Shown in pieces: positions 12,490-24,485 of a DNA stretch of 64,000 nt (the stretch's first letter is position 1; every line of letters starts with the position of its first letter). The translations under genes and the position numbers were made by a program. The notes beneath the pieces are model-generated. The model searched no databases and had not been told where the DNA came from. It saw only the letters and a list, made by a program, of their open reading frames with translations. This stretch comes from Cocos nucifera (taxonomy: Eukaryota > Streptophyta > Magnoliopsida > Arecales > Arecaceae), in NCBI GenBank assembly GCA_006176705.1, contig QRFJ01005037.1, forward strand, positions 1-64,000, given 5' to 3'.

Positions 12490-13297
12490 TGACTGAAAAT
12501 GGTAAATTTAGCATTTATTAGGAGACAACCTAATATTTATTTTTCTTGCATTTGATTTATCTTTTTAGTTTACTTTCTTTTTAGATCATATTGAATAAGT
12601 TGGAGGGAGAGCTAAATTTTCAAAGATCCATGCTGGACTGAAAATATATTGAGACAGGTGTATTCTTTCCTATTCTTTATTGCACCTTTTATTTTTTCTT
12701 CTTTATTAAGGACAATGTTGATTAAGTTGGTGGAGGAGAATAATAAAATTTTTAAAATTTTAAAGTTCTCAAAGAAGTTAGTATTTAGCATTTAGATATC
12801 CGATTACGCTTAACAATCAAGTTGAACTAAGCATTTTTTAAAAAAAAATTAATGCATAGATTAGAAAATTGGTGAGATACTGAAGAATCAAGTATTAAAA
12901 CCATCCAATAAAGAGTTAAGTCTAGAATATAAATAATTTTTCTTTGAATATTTCTTATTTTTTCTACCAAAATCAAAGAAAAGTCTACTTTTCATGGGCT
13001 TGTATAAAGTAACTATACATTTTTTCATATATATAAAAAATTTTTAAAATAAAATAGTTTTCAAGTACTTCTCACTGAATAATCAGGTCTCTTTGCCTAA
13101 GCAAGTATTGAGTTTCATATCAAAATATGAAAAGAATAAAGAAGCTCATTATAAAGCTAGTTTTAACTCGTAGCCTATTTGATTCAAACTAGTAAGCCCG
13201 AGGGATATTTTATACCTTGTGCCCTAAAGTTAACTAATTTGGGAGTCATTGGCCCAAGACTCACTATATGGATCAAATAGAAAGCTTAAGGGATTAA
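12490..13297 (+). other. 3' untranslated part of a second Athila-type element, left half
   Basis: The motif AGCATTTATTAGGAGACAAC near 12512 matches the complement of 1441..1470. 'GGACAATGTTGATTAAGTTGG' type sequence near 12715 matches the complement of about 1262..1290. The stretch is therefore the region upstream of a 3' LTR, in plus orientation. It is cut at 13297 by element E1 and resumes at 30180. Confidence 0.75.
13293..13297. repeat. target-site duplication ATTAA, left copy of E1
   Basis: ATTAA directly precedes the TG of E1's 5' LTR. The same five bases follow its 3' LTR at 30175..30179. Confidence 0.85.
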
Positions 13298-15932
13298 TGT
13301 TAAATATGTGCCCTAGAAGCCAGATTGATTGGTACTTGTTAAATACTTTCTAGAAGCATTTTCATAATTTTGACTTAAAATTAATTAAAAAATTATTTAT
13401 TTTATCACATTGTGTATAAAGTGTCTGTGATACATCTATTGAGTTAATAGGCATGATAACACATATTCTCAAGAGTTGAGAATTTAAGGTATGTGTTATC
13501 ATAATTAACTCATAAATTGCTTTCAATCATAGGATCATCACGAGGATGGTGATTGATCTGAAAGATCGATTTACGATCACTTTCTTAGGATAGATGAGTC
13601 TTGAGTCTATGGTGTGGAGACATTGGAGCGAGAGTACAAGTACTCATTAAAGAACGAGAGCACTGAGCGTGACCACCTCAAGCAGTCATAAGGAAGACTG
13701 CCTTCTCATTGGTAACTAGCTCGATGCTACAGCATGTATCTGGTTCTTTGATCTAAGGTGCATTGATAGTTCACCTTAAGGGTGTTATAGTTTGACCATA
13801 CTATAACTCGATCTCCTAGCCATTCGAAATCCTGAGATGTATGTTGGCTATAGCATGTTCATTGTAGAAATTAGATCACACCAAGATGGGATCTATCAAC
13901 CTCGGTAGAGAAGGAGTGGTCCTATGATGATTATAAGATCGAGTCCTAAAGTCCATGACCATGGTAGTATAAAATAATAGAAAGAAGTTTTTATTAAGGT
14001 TCACATCGAACTCGAATCGAATGATTCATTCATATGATGGGTGTTGGGTTTGATGAGTTCACCTTAATCCTAATCCCATCGAGGCTCGTGATAGAAGAAC
14101 CCAATCACCCAAGTAGCTGCATCGAGAGGTTCACTATTTGATTTTGATGGATTGTCATCATATACTATTAGGTGTCACTGATGAATTTTGGGATCAATTA
14201 GAATTATCCTGATGATCGACGATTCTAATTGGATGAATCGAAAGAGTTCTGGTCCATCGAAAGATATTTTGATGATGTCGATGATAGAGATCATGACATA
14301 TCCCATTTTCATATAGAATTGAACCTAACTGGATCATACAAACAAGGATTTAAATCTGGATGTCATCAATTAAGCTAACACAGTTCGATTAATTTAGATT
14401 AGATCTAATTAGGTTCAAGAAAATTATGCTAGCACACGATTGAGCCTAACATTCTCCTTCTATAGTCTTTCTACATCATCTCGATTGAGCCAAATTGGAT
14501 TTGGCCCATCCAGAAGCCTTGTATGGGTCTATCCTAGTCTGACTGAAACTTGTTCAAATCAGAAAAATCTTGTCCTAACCTAATCTAGGTTTATCCTAAT
14601 CCATCGGATGGAAACAGGACAAGACCTACTAATTTCTAGAACTATTTGGACAAGGCTTATCCAAGAACTCTATAGAAATTTATCTTGATCTGACTGGATC
14701 TTGTCCTGGCCTGATTAAGACTTATCCTAAATCCTATAAGATAGGAATAAGACAAGGATTGTCTTTGCCAGATTAGGGCTTGTCCTAAAATCATGAAATG
14801 AATTTTGGACAACCCTCATCCGAAAATTCTAGATGGATTTTTCTTGATCTAATCGGATCGAGTCCTGGTCTAATCAAGGCTTGTTCTAACTTGATTAGGA
14901 CTTGACCTAATTCCATTGGATGGGACTTGAAAAGGTTTTGTCTTAAATCCCATAAGATGAAAAAAGATAAGGGTCAAATGTTGACCCGGTTGCAAGAAAG
15001 AAAGGGAGAGGGGCATGCGCCCCCTGGAGACATTCTAGGGGCATGGGGCCCCTTGGGATTTACATGGAGTTTATGAGTGCACACCCCTTTATGGCATGCA
15101 CACCTGATGGACAAGAGAAGGCACCCATTCAAAATTGATTTGACTGATCAAAGCATTTGAATTTGATTCAAATATTTAGGGAGATAAGAGTTTGCGCTAT
15201 CTACTTATCTTATCCTTTATTCGATGCCATATTTCTGATTTTTGTATGACAAAAATCTGAAAAAAGGGGGTGTGGGGCATGGAGATCATGGAAGAGTCCT
15301 TTGCATATTAAACTTTAACCTGTTCAAGGTTATATGCGAAGGGACTCTTGACTAGGTCTATAAATAGGACCCTGCGTAAGCTGTTGTGCATAGAAAATTC
15401 TCTATGACGAAGCCCTACCAAAATCTCCATCTCCATGCCTCCCTCATCTAATCCTCTTTCTCTTCTCCATGCCTAATAGTTGGACAAAACCTACAAGCAA
15501 AGATCAAGTCCTGTTGGCACGAAGATTAGCAAGAGACGATGGTGTTCATGAGACGAATGCATAGCCCTTAAAGTTTGATTTGAAGGCTCTATGGAAAGAT
15601 ATCAGATTTGATCTTTGGAGATCAAATTCAGAAGAAGGAGACTTTTAGATCTGACCTGAGTGGATACCGGTAGAGGCCGAACACGTGCGCAACTCAATCA
15701 GAACCTCGGATCAGTCGTCAGATCATCATAATGGGTAAACGATTTACCCGATTAGGTGATAATTATTATTATTATTTTTATTTTTATTTTACTTCTAATT
15801 TTAGATCAATCTAACTAGATTTGAGAACTTTCAAATTTGATTAAATCATAAAAATTTTTTTAAAAATTATTTCACTGCAAATCTAATCCGATCAGATGCA
15901 TCCTACGGTAGGAAAACTCGATTTTTTCTTCA
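13298..15932 (+). repeat. 5' LTR of E1
   Basis: It starts TGTTAAATATGTGCCCTAG and ends TTTTTTCTTCA just before the primer site. At 2635 bp it is long for a copia LTR. A TATA-like CTATAAATAGG lies at about 15358..15368, a likely promoter. Between 14500 and 14960 the phrase 'CTTGTCCTAA..TGATTAGGACTTG' recurs with variation as short degenerate repeats. Confidence 0.88.
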
Positions 15933-15934
15933 AT

Positions 15935-15946
15935 TGGTATCAGAGC
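15935..15946 (+). other. primer binding site TGGTATCAGAGC
   Basis: An exact match to the initiator methionine tRNA primer site used by most plant copia elements, two bases after the LTR. Confidence 0.92.
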
Positions 15947-15959
15947 CAGGTTGCTGCTT

Positions 15960-16700
15960 CTAGATCTATCTTTAGATTGATCTAAAATTATTTTTTATAA
16001 TTTAATTATTTGATTTTTAGATGTTACATAGGATGTAATTAGATCTAAAATCAAAAATTGCATGTTTTAAATATATATATTTGACATAAATAATGCATGT
16101 TCTAGTCTAGATCTGTTGTTCCATATCATGATAGTTTTCAAATATATTTTAGATTAGATCTATTTTAATTTTTTATGATTTGATTATTTAAGTTTTAGAT
16201 GTTACATTAGATATAATCAGATCTAAAACATAAGGTCTAATTTAAAATTTTGATATATATGATATAGGTAGCATATGTCTAGACTAGATCTCTAGTTTAA
16301 TCTCATTTTCTAGATCAAAAATTTTATGAAATATTTATTTAATTTTTTGAAGATTATGTGATTAGATTAGTTAAATTTTAGATATTATATGTGATATAAT
16401 TAGATCTGAAAGCATGAGATGCATTTAAAAATTTTATATGTATGACATATGCAATGCATGTCTAGACTAGTTCCGTAGATCTATGCCATGAGTAGTCTAG
16501 ATTAAAATTTTTATAATGAGATCATTTAAAATTTTATTTTTAGATATTACATCAGATATAATTAGATCTAAAATATAAATTTAAATATTAAATTTAATAT
16601 ATGAGATGTATGCAAAATATGTATAGATTAGATCTTAAATTATGTAACAGTTATATGCTTTAGATCTAACAGTTTTGTAGTATAGTTTATATTTCTGATT
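15960..16700 (+). repeat. four imperfect ~160-180-bp tandem repeats in the E1 leader
   Basis: The phrase TTTAGATGTTACATNAGAT followed by AATTAGATCTAAAA recurs near 16018, 16195, 16378 and 16540. Between copies lies GCATGTCTAGACTAGATCT-like sequence. The repeats directly follow the primer site and hold no open frame. Confidence 0.7.
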
Positions 16701-18001
16701 AAGATATTCTCCTTGACCATCTAGTCATAAGAGTAAGAAGGATTTAAAGATCCTCTCTTTTCATTCGATGGGGTGCTCTTATGGCATATAGGGGTGCTGC
16801 GTATTTGTCCTTAATCAGAAATCAAAAACTTATTTTTCTACAAAATCCTAGATCCTGAAATCTTAAGATTTTTTTATACATGTTTTGTTATTAAATCCTT
16901 GAACTTAATTAAGAATTAAGTTTATGAAAATAATTAGATCTAAAATTATAAATTTTTAGATCTAAGACATCTTCATAAATCATGGGTTCGGATGTGGGTA
17001 GCTCAATTAGGTCTAGCAGTTGATCAAACCAAGTCAAAAGTTGGTTAGGTAGGATCAAGAGTGCTTAGATTTGACTAGTCTAATAGGATTAAGTCTGGAT
17101 TAAGGTCGACTCACAGTCATATATGGTCAATCAAATTAAGACCTAATTTGGCTCCGTGGTTCAAGTCTGGATTATAAACTAACCCGATCAATTCTGATCA
17201 GACAAGTTGGTATCTAAGGTAAGTATGAAAAATACGACCAGTGGTCTTTAATTGGAAGCTACTCAACTTGAATGCATTTACGATGAGTTAATGGCATATT
17301 CCTCCCACTGATCTCCCTTACCTGATCGATTGAATCAATCCAATTCTGGTTTGAGGTGGCTAACGATTCGAGCTAACCCATGCCACTAGGTTAGTCATAA
17401 ATGTTATGACTAATTATGTTTAAGAGACCAAATCAAATCTTTCTAAGAAAATATTAAGTCCTAGATCTTCCACCATTGTAGATGTGCGAGCCCTTTCTGA
17501 GGTTGATTATTCTCGATTGGATATAGTGGTTTAGTTGCACCGAAAATACTCAACCATATCTATTAGGCTTTGGATGCTATGGGTTGGAGGATGGGTTGGG
17601 CTCAATATTCCGAATACGGTGAGGGATCCAATCAGGAATCCAATTTATGCAAATGGTGGATTTGACTTAACTAAGCAGTGGACCAATATTTCGGACATGG
17701 TGAGCTTTATGAATTAGAGACTAGGTTTGGATGCATCATGTTTAAAGAAATATTAGACAAGAGTTGTCCACTCATCGATTGACCCATCACCAATAACTGT
17801 TAGGTGAGGTGGTGAGCCAGTCAGTGGGACCGCACCATTCATTAGAAATCAATGATCATAGAGATTTTTGCATCTCTATCAAGAGAGTGTGGGGATCTGA
17901 GAAAATAGTGGAAGCCTAATTTGTTTAAAAATGAAGCTCCTAAATAAATTGGTGAAGTCAAATTACAAGTCTAGCTAGAAACTTTGACTCTCTATAGAAA
18001 A
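16701..18001 (+). other. remaining untranslated leader of E1
   Basis: No coding frame is visible. Parts match the E2 leader: 'GGTCTTTAATTGG' at about 17244 and 25511, then 'ATTCGAGCTAACCCATG' at about 17368 and 'ATTCGAGCTGACCCATG' at about 25642. The leader is therefore an old, shared feature of this copia group. Confidence 0.6.
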
Positions 18002-18880
18002 ATGTCTGCATCAAAACTCCTAACCCAAATCCTAGATATCCACAAGTTGACCAGACCAATTTACAAGGATTGGCTAAAGAACTTCAAAATTATTTTGGGT
18101 TCAAAAGGTTGACCTATGTATTAGACCAGGACCTCCCCTTTACCAGCCCATCCAACTGCTGATTAGAGAAGGTCTCATGAGAAGTGGTCTGACGATCATA
18201 ACAAAGTAAAGTGCCACATGTTGGGCTTAGTGTCAGATGAATTGCAGCACCAACATGAAGACATCAGGACTGCTCACTGAATGCTGGCGAACCTGCAAGA
18301 GTTGTTCGATGAATAGAGTCGTGCAACACGTTTTCAAGTCTCGAAGAGACTTTTTAAGATGCAAATGCATGATGGATAGTTGATCCAAGATTATTGTTTG
18401 GCAATGATACAGGACCTAAAGAGCTTGAGAAGCTCAAAGTCTTGATGGATAAGGAACTATAGATTGATGTGATCCTGCAATCCTTAATTGATTCATATAG
18501 GTAGTTCATTATAAACTTTCATATGAATAAGCTCTAGTGCACCTTGGCCGAGTTAATAAACATGCTGGTTATTATTGAGCAAAACTTGAAGGGTTCAAAG
18601 AACTCTGTTCTGACTTTGGAGCAGATTTCTTCCAAGAAAAAGTCTTTTAAAAAGAAAAAGTCTGCAAAGAAGTAGAAAACAGAAGGAGAAAAAAAGGGCA
18701 AGCCGAAGAAGAAGGCCATAGAGAAGAAAAAGTATTTCCACTGCAACTCCGATGGCCATTGAAAGTGGGACTATCCTGCATACCTGACTAGCCTGAAGAA
18801 TAAGCAGGAAGAAGAACCTTCTGAAAGAATGCTCGTCATTGAGTCTGTCGAGCAAAATGTGAATGCCATAGGATCAAAAT
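18002..18880 (+). pseudogene. E1 gag relic
   Basis: The frame starting at 18002 (MSASKLLTQILDIHKL) is a UBN2-type copia gag start, with IYKDWLKNFKIILGSKRLTY. It is soon lost to stops. Later fragments include LQELFDE, FQVSKRLFKMQMHDG and FHMNKL..TLAELINML. A Lys-rich stretch follows, then a damaged zinc knuckle YFHCNSDGHWKWDYPAYL near 18737..18790, whose last Cys is replaced. Stops such as TAG in 'LFDE stop SRA' near 18313 rule out function. Confidence 0.8.
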
Positions 18881-20950
18881 GATCTAGAGATAGTATTAAT
18901 GAAAGGTACCTGTGGCACCTTACGCTAGATCATATAGCTAAAGACAAGATTAATAAATTGGAGAAATCTGGACTAATGGGTCTGTTAACTTTCGAGTTAT
19001 ATCCGATTTGTGAATCATGCCTTCAAGGCAAAATGACCAAGCTTCCTTTTGTGGGACATGGGAAAGGGCCACAGACCTACTTGCCCTGGTACATATAAAT
19101 GTGTGCAGTCCATTCGATGTGCCGACCAAAGGCAATTATGACTACTTTATTATCTTTACCGATAATCTATCTCGATATGGGTATGTGTACTTGATACGAC
19201 ATAAGTCTGAAGCCATTGAAAAGTTCAAGAAATTCAGACACGAAGTAGAAAAGTGAATCGTAAAGCCCATTAAGATTCTTCGATCAGATAGAGGAGGTGA
19301 ATATCTTAGTCAAAAATTTTTAAACTATCTCAAGAATAATGGTATAGTTTCATAATGGACTTCGCCTGGAATGCCTCAACTTAATGAGGTTTTAGAATGA
19401 AGAAATTGGATCCTATTAGATATAGTCTAATCCATGATGAGCTTCACAGATCTTCTTAAATTTTTTTAGTAACATAGTTTAATAGGGTTCCATCTAAAAT
19501 CATTCCTACCACACCGTATGAGATATAGCATGGTAAGAAGCAAAATCTGTGTCATCTCAGAATTGAAATTGTCCGGTGGTGGATAAGTTAGAGTCTAGAT
19601 CCCTTAGAGCTTAGTTTATTGGATATACTAAAGAGTTATTAGGATATTACTTCTATCTTCCAAAAAATCACAGTGTGATTGTGGGTTGACATACCATTTT
19701 TAAAAATAGTTGATGACATCGAAAGACAGATTAGGCTCAAGGAGAAAGTCTCCAAAGAGCAACGAGCCAAGGAACCTCAGGAACCCAGTTAGTCTAAGCC
19801 GATCCATAATTCACTACCTTCTCCATCTCGTAGGTCAAATAGAATTTTCCATCCTCCTGAAGGTACTTAGGTACTATCTTAGAAGATGTAGAGGAAATGT
19901 TTTTTATGAAAAATGGATTCATGGTGATGATCCCAGAACCTATAACGAGAAGATATCAGATATCGACTCCAAGAATTGATAAGAGGCAATAAAGTCAAAG
20001 ATATACCTATCAGATATCAGATATCAAACTTTATGTGCCCGAACTAAATCTGGATCTTGGTAGATCTACCTAAACTTATAGTACCTATTGGATATAAATG
20101 GATCTTCAAGAGAAAGATATATGCAGATGGAAATGTAGAGACATTCAAGGCTAGGCTAGTGGCGAAAGGGTATCAGGTTATCTTCTTGTCAATGGCCACC
20201 ATCTGCACATTGCTTGCCATTGTAGTATATTTCAATTATGAAATATGGTAGATGGATGTAATAATGGAGTTCATAATTGGATATCTTGAGGAAGATATTT
20301 ATATGGAATAGTTGTTTGTTTTCACATCAAGTGATGGTAATCACAATGATCTGCAAGCTGCAAAGGTCCATCTATGGACTCAAGCAAGCATCTCGAAGTT
20401 GGAATGCTTGATGTAATCAAATCATTTGATTTAATCAAGAATGAGAAAAAATCAAATGTGTTCAAGAAGATTAGTAGGAGCATTGTTGTCTTCCTCATAT
20501 TGTACATGGATGACATCCTCTTAATTGGGAATAATATTTCTATGCTGACATAGATCAAAGTATGGTTATCTAAAAAAAAAAAATTCTCTAAAAGACCTAG
20601 GTAAGGCATCCTTCAATTTAGGTCTATAAAGATAGACTGAAGAGGATGCCGGATCTCTCAAATAGAGGAGATGCTGAAGAGGTTCAGCATGGTGAACTCT
20701 AGGTCCAGGGATCCGCAGACTCAGACTTTATGCCTGATAGACGTCTAAAAGTTTGTTCCTATGCACTGGTAGTACTATAAGTTGGAAGAGTTCCAAGAAG
20801 ATGGTTCCACCTCATCCGTGATTACCTCGAGAAGGAACACATCGAGGTTAAGAGAGTTAACTCCACAGACCATGTGGTTGACCCAATGACGAAGCCTTTA
20901 GGCCCGTAGAAGATCCAAGCCCATCTTGAGAAGATGGGACTTAGATTTGT
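18881..20950 (+). pseudogene. E1 pol relic: integrase, RT and RNase H tail
   Basis: Gag-pre-integrase sequence (YLWHLTLDHIAKDKINKLE, CESCLQGKMTKLPF) lies at about 18910..19050. Integrase pieces follow (IIFTDNLSRYGYVYLIRHKSE, then RSDRGGEYLSQ near 19285), with stops between. An RT start IGYKWIFKRKIYADGNVETF is at 20080..20140 and a YMDD-like 'YMDDILL' near 20505. Sequence near 20876 matches the usual copia end 'DPMTKPLGP'. At about 2 kb this is much shorter than a normal pol, so large parts are deleted. Confidence 0.8.
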
Positions 20951-20980
20951 AGCCGATTGGCTTTAGATTAAGTAGGAGTT

Positions 20981-21986
20981 TGTTAGATATGTGCCCTAGA
21001 AGCTAGATTGACTGGCACTTGTTAAATACTTTCTAGGGGCATTTTCATAACTTTAACTTAAAATTAATTAAAAAATTATTTATTTTATCATATTGTGTAT
21101 AAAGTGTCTATGATACATCCATTGAGTTAATAGGCATGATAACATATATTCTTAAGAGTTGAGAATTTAAGGCATGAGTTATCATAATTAACTTATAAAT
21201 TATTTTCAATCGTAGGATCATCACGAGGACGATGATTGATCCAGAAGATCGGTATACGATTACTTTCTAAGGATAGATGAGTTTTGAGTCTATGGTGTGA
21301 AGATACTGAAATGAGAGTGTAGGTACTTATTAGAGAACGAGGGCACCGAGCATGACTACCTCAAGTAGTCATAAGGAAGCCTACCTTCTCATCGATGACT
21401 AGCTCGATGCTGCAGCGTGTGTTTGATTTTTTGACCTGAGGTGCATCGATAGTTCACTTTGAGGATGTTATAGTTTGACTACACCATAACTCAATCTCCT
21501 AGCTATTTGAAATTCTGAGGTATATGTTGGCTATAATATGTTCATTATAGAAATTAGACCGCACCAAAATGGGATCTATCAACCTCGGTAGAGGAGGAGT
21601 GGTCCTATGATGATCATGAGATCGAGTCCTAAAATCCGTGGCCATGGTAGTGTGAAATAATAGAAAAAAATTTCTATTAGAGTTTCACATCGGACTCGAA
21701 TCGAATAATTTATTCATATGATGGGTGTTGGGTTTGACGAGTTTACCTTAACCCTAATCTCATCGAAACTCATGATAGAAGAATCCAATCACACAGGTAG
21801 TTGCACTGAGAGGTTCACTATTAGATTTTGATGGGTTGCCAACATATACTGCTAGGTATCACTAGTGGATTTTAGGACTAATTAGAATTGTTCTGATGAT
21901 CGATGATTCTAATTGGATGAATTGAAAGAGTTCTGATCCATCGAAAGGTATTTCGATGATGTTAATGATGGAGATTATGACATGTC
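20981..21986 (+). repeat. 3' LTR of E1, first part
   Basis: It starts TGTTAGATATGTGCCCTAG after a purine-rich GATTAAGTAGGAGTT and aligns almost without gaps to 13298..14302. E2 is inserted at 21987. The differences are overwhelmingly transitions. Confidence 0.87.
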
Positions 21987-24471
21987 TGTTGGGAATTGTG
22001 TCCCAAAAACTAATCATTAGCATGTTAATGGTTAAGCTACTTTGTATATGTAATTGATCATTGATAAATAAAATACTTTGGCATATTTTTCATCACAAGT
22101 CTTCATCTTCTAACAAACTCCATTTTTGTGATGATGTCCTTAGGACTATTTAGTTTCGATAAAGAGAAGATTTATCGATTAGTCTTTAAATTAGTTCATG
22201 ACCAAATGATAAGCTGTTAAATAAGATGATAGCATCTATCGAGCATAGATCGCTGTATGCCATATAGATGAGTTGTCCTCTTAACCAAGGAGTGTGGAGA
22301 TATTGGTATGGCATATAAGTGAGATGTATGAGTACATCATCATTGAATGTGATCAACTCCAGAGCATTCTGCTATCAAGGATGTCTCTGATGGGATATAG
22401 GTATAAGTATCCTTTGGATCTGAGATCATCTTAGTGACTTGTAAGCAACTCATTATGCTTTGGTACCAGACTAACTAAATTTCTAATTCAGTAATGGAAG
22501 GCTTTTGGGCACAGTCAAGTACTTGTGAAGTCGATGTGTGATTAAGATAGAATTGACCACTCCAAGAGTTGGAGAAGAATGTATCACTATATTTTAATAT
22601 AGCAAAATCTTGGTCAGGATAATCCATCAGATGGATTTGATATTTTAAAATATAATATAGACAATCTGATCAGAGTTGATAGTTGAACTCTGAGGTGTCC
22701 TACAAGCATTTTGGTCAAGAGGATGAATTATATGAAAACTATATCTGTATGGGTTCTAAGGAGGGTGTTCTACACATTCGACCTATCTGACCGTCGGATA
22801 TTATTGCTATATGGTCATTTTGATTGGTACAAAAATTTATTTCTATGCTATCGGCTTAGGTTCAGACCTATGAGATCATATACATTAGAGTTCATGATCT
22901 AATCGGATGGTTTTGATCAACGATTGAGAATCGTTCTAGGGTTAAACGATCAATACGATTGATGTTTAACCTAGTGCAAGTGTTGCAGGAGGATTGATTA
23001 GCAATTTGATTGCTAATTGACTTAATTTGATTAAGCCAAAGAGCTGAGATTAAGTTTAATTAAATATGATTTAATTAGATTTGATTTGGGCTTGATTGGA
23101 TCAAGTTCAATTGACTTATTGGATAAGTCAAGTGCAAGAAAAAACTAGTCCTAGTCTAACTAGGACTTAGTTCAACCCAATTTTCTAATTTGATTAAAAA
23201 ATTAAATCATAATTAAATCTAATTTAATTAAACTATTAATTGGATTAGAATCTAATTTAATTTGATCGAGTTGGTTTTAGTTTAATTTGGTTTAAGAAAC
23301 CACTTTGACCAAGTCATAGATAGAATCCCAGTAAGACTAGGATTCCTCCTTGCGCCACCTTAGTCCTAATACCCCCATGCCTATTTTTTTATTATTTTTC
23401 ATGAAAAATTCTTTTCTTCCTGATCTTCACGTACGCCCCCCCTCTGTCTCTCTTTTTCATATGGTAATTGGGTAGAAGACCAAGTCAAAGAAGAAGTTTG
23501 TTTTGATATTAGATTCTATGAGATAAAATCCTAACAAACCCAAACTCTTCCCAAAAGGTGCCACCCCCTCTTCCAATTAATTTCTCGCTTATTCCACATG
23601 AGAAACCCCTTTTCTTGTGCACCTTTCCTTGCTGGTATGTGCCAAAAATTATGGAGGGGGCGCCCAAGAGTTGGGCGCCCCTTGACTTGCCCTATTTGAC
23701 CTTTTCTTATCTAGTATTTGACCTAGATAAGGAGTTTTCTTTTCTTATATATTTTGAATGAATTTTGGCTTGAAATTTTTGTGGCTTATAGATCTATGAG
23801 AGGGCTTTGAGGTGTGTGAAAATCAGGGAGAGAGAACCTCTAGGCATTAAGATTCAATAGATACAAAACTAGGTGTCTATGTGAGAGCAAAGAGAAGAAG
23901 AAGAGGATCTTCTTCTAGGATTGCTGTGTTCATCTCTTTCCTTCCTTCTTCCTTGGGTTTTCTAAGAGTGTCTAATATCTAAAACCTCTTCTCCTCCTTC
24001 TTCTCTTTGGAAGAGTCCAATCTAGAAGAAAGAAGGCAACTAATCAACCATCGAAGAAAGATTAGCATAGTACTAGCACACTATGCTGATTTCTAGCATC
24101 TGGATTTCTGATCGTGATCGTGGGCTCATGTGGATGACTCCTAGAGGTCGGACATATGTACGGCTTACAACTTCATCCTCAATCCTGGATCAGCGAGTTA
24201 GAACATCTAACTCGCTTAGGTAATAGATCTGATCTATTATTTTTTCATACATGCATGAGATGTAGTATAAATCTAGGTTGATGTGATCAATCTTTTCTTC
24301 TTATTTATTTTTTATTTTAGATTTAAATATCATACAATAATCATATAATATGATCTTAGATCTAGGGATTATCTGATATTTATAATTAATTAGATTAATT
24401 TTGAGTCTTCTGCTGTTGATCTAGAAAAAGTTTTAAGATCTAGTCCTGAAACCCTAGATCTGGTTCCTTCA
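21987..24471 (+). repeat. 5' LTR of E2
   Basis: It begins TGTTGGGAATTGTG and ends GGTTCCTTCA, about 2.49 kb. A related fragment lies at 61855..62140, which supports this being the start of a repeated LTR family. Confidence 0.83.
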
Positions 24472-24473
24472 AT

Positions 24474-24485
24474 TAGTATCAGAGT
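24474..24485 (+). other. degenerate primer binding site TAGTATCAGAGT
   Basis: Two G-to-A or C-to-T changes from TGGTATCAGAGC, in the expected place after the E2 LTR. Confidence 0.8.

Noticed and set aside
18534..18855. Minus-strand Phe-rich frames that look like membrane proteins
   Set aside because: They are the complement of the Lys-rich tail of E1 gag.
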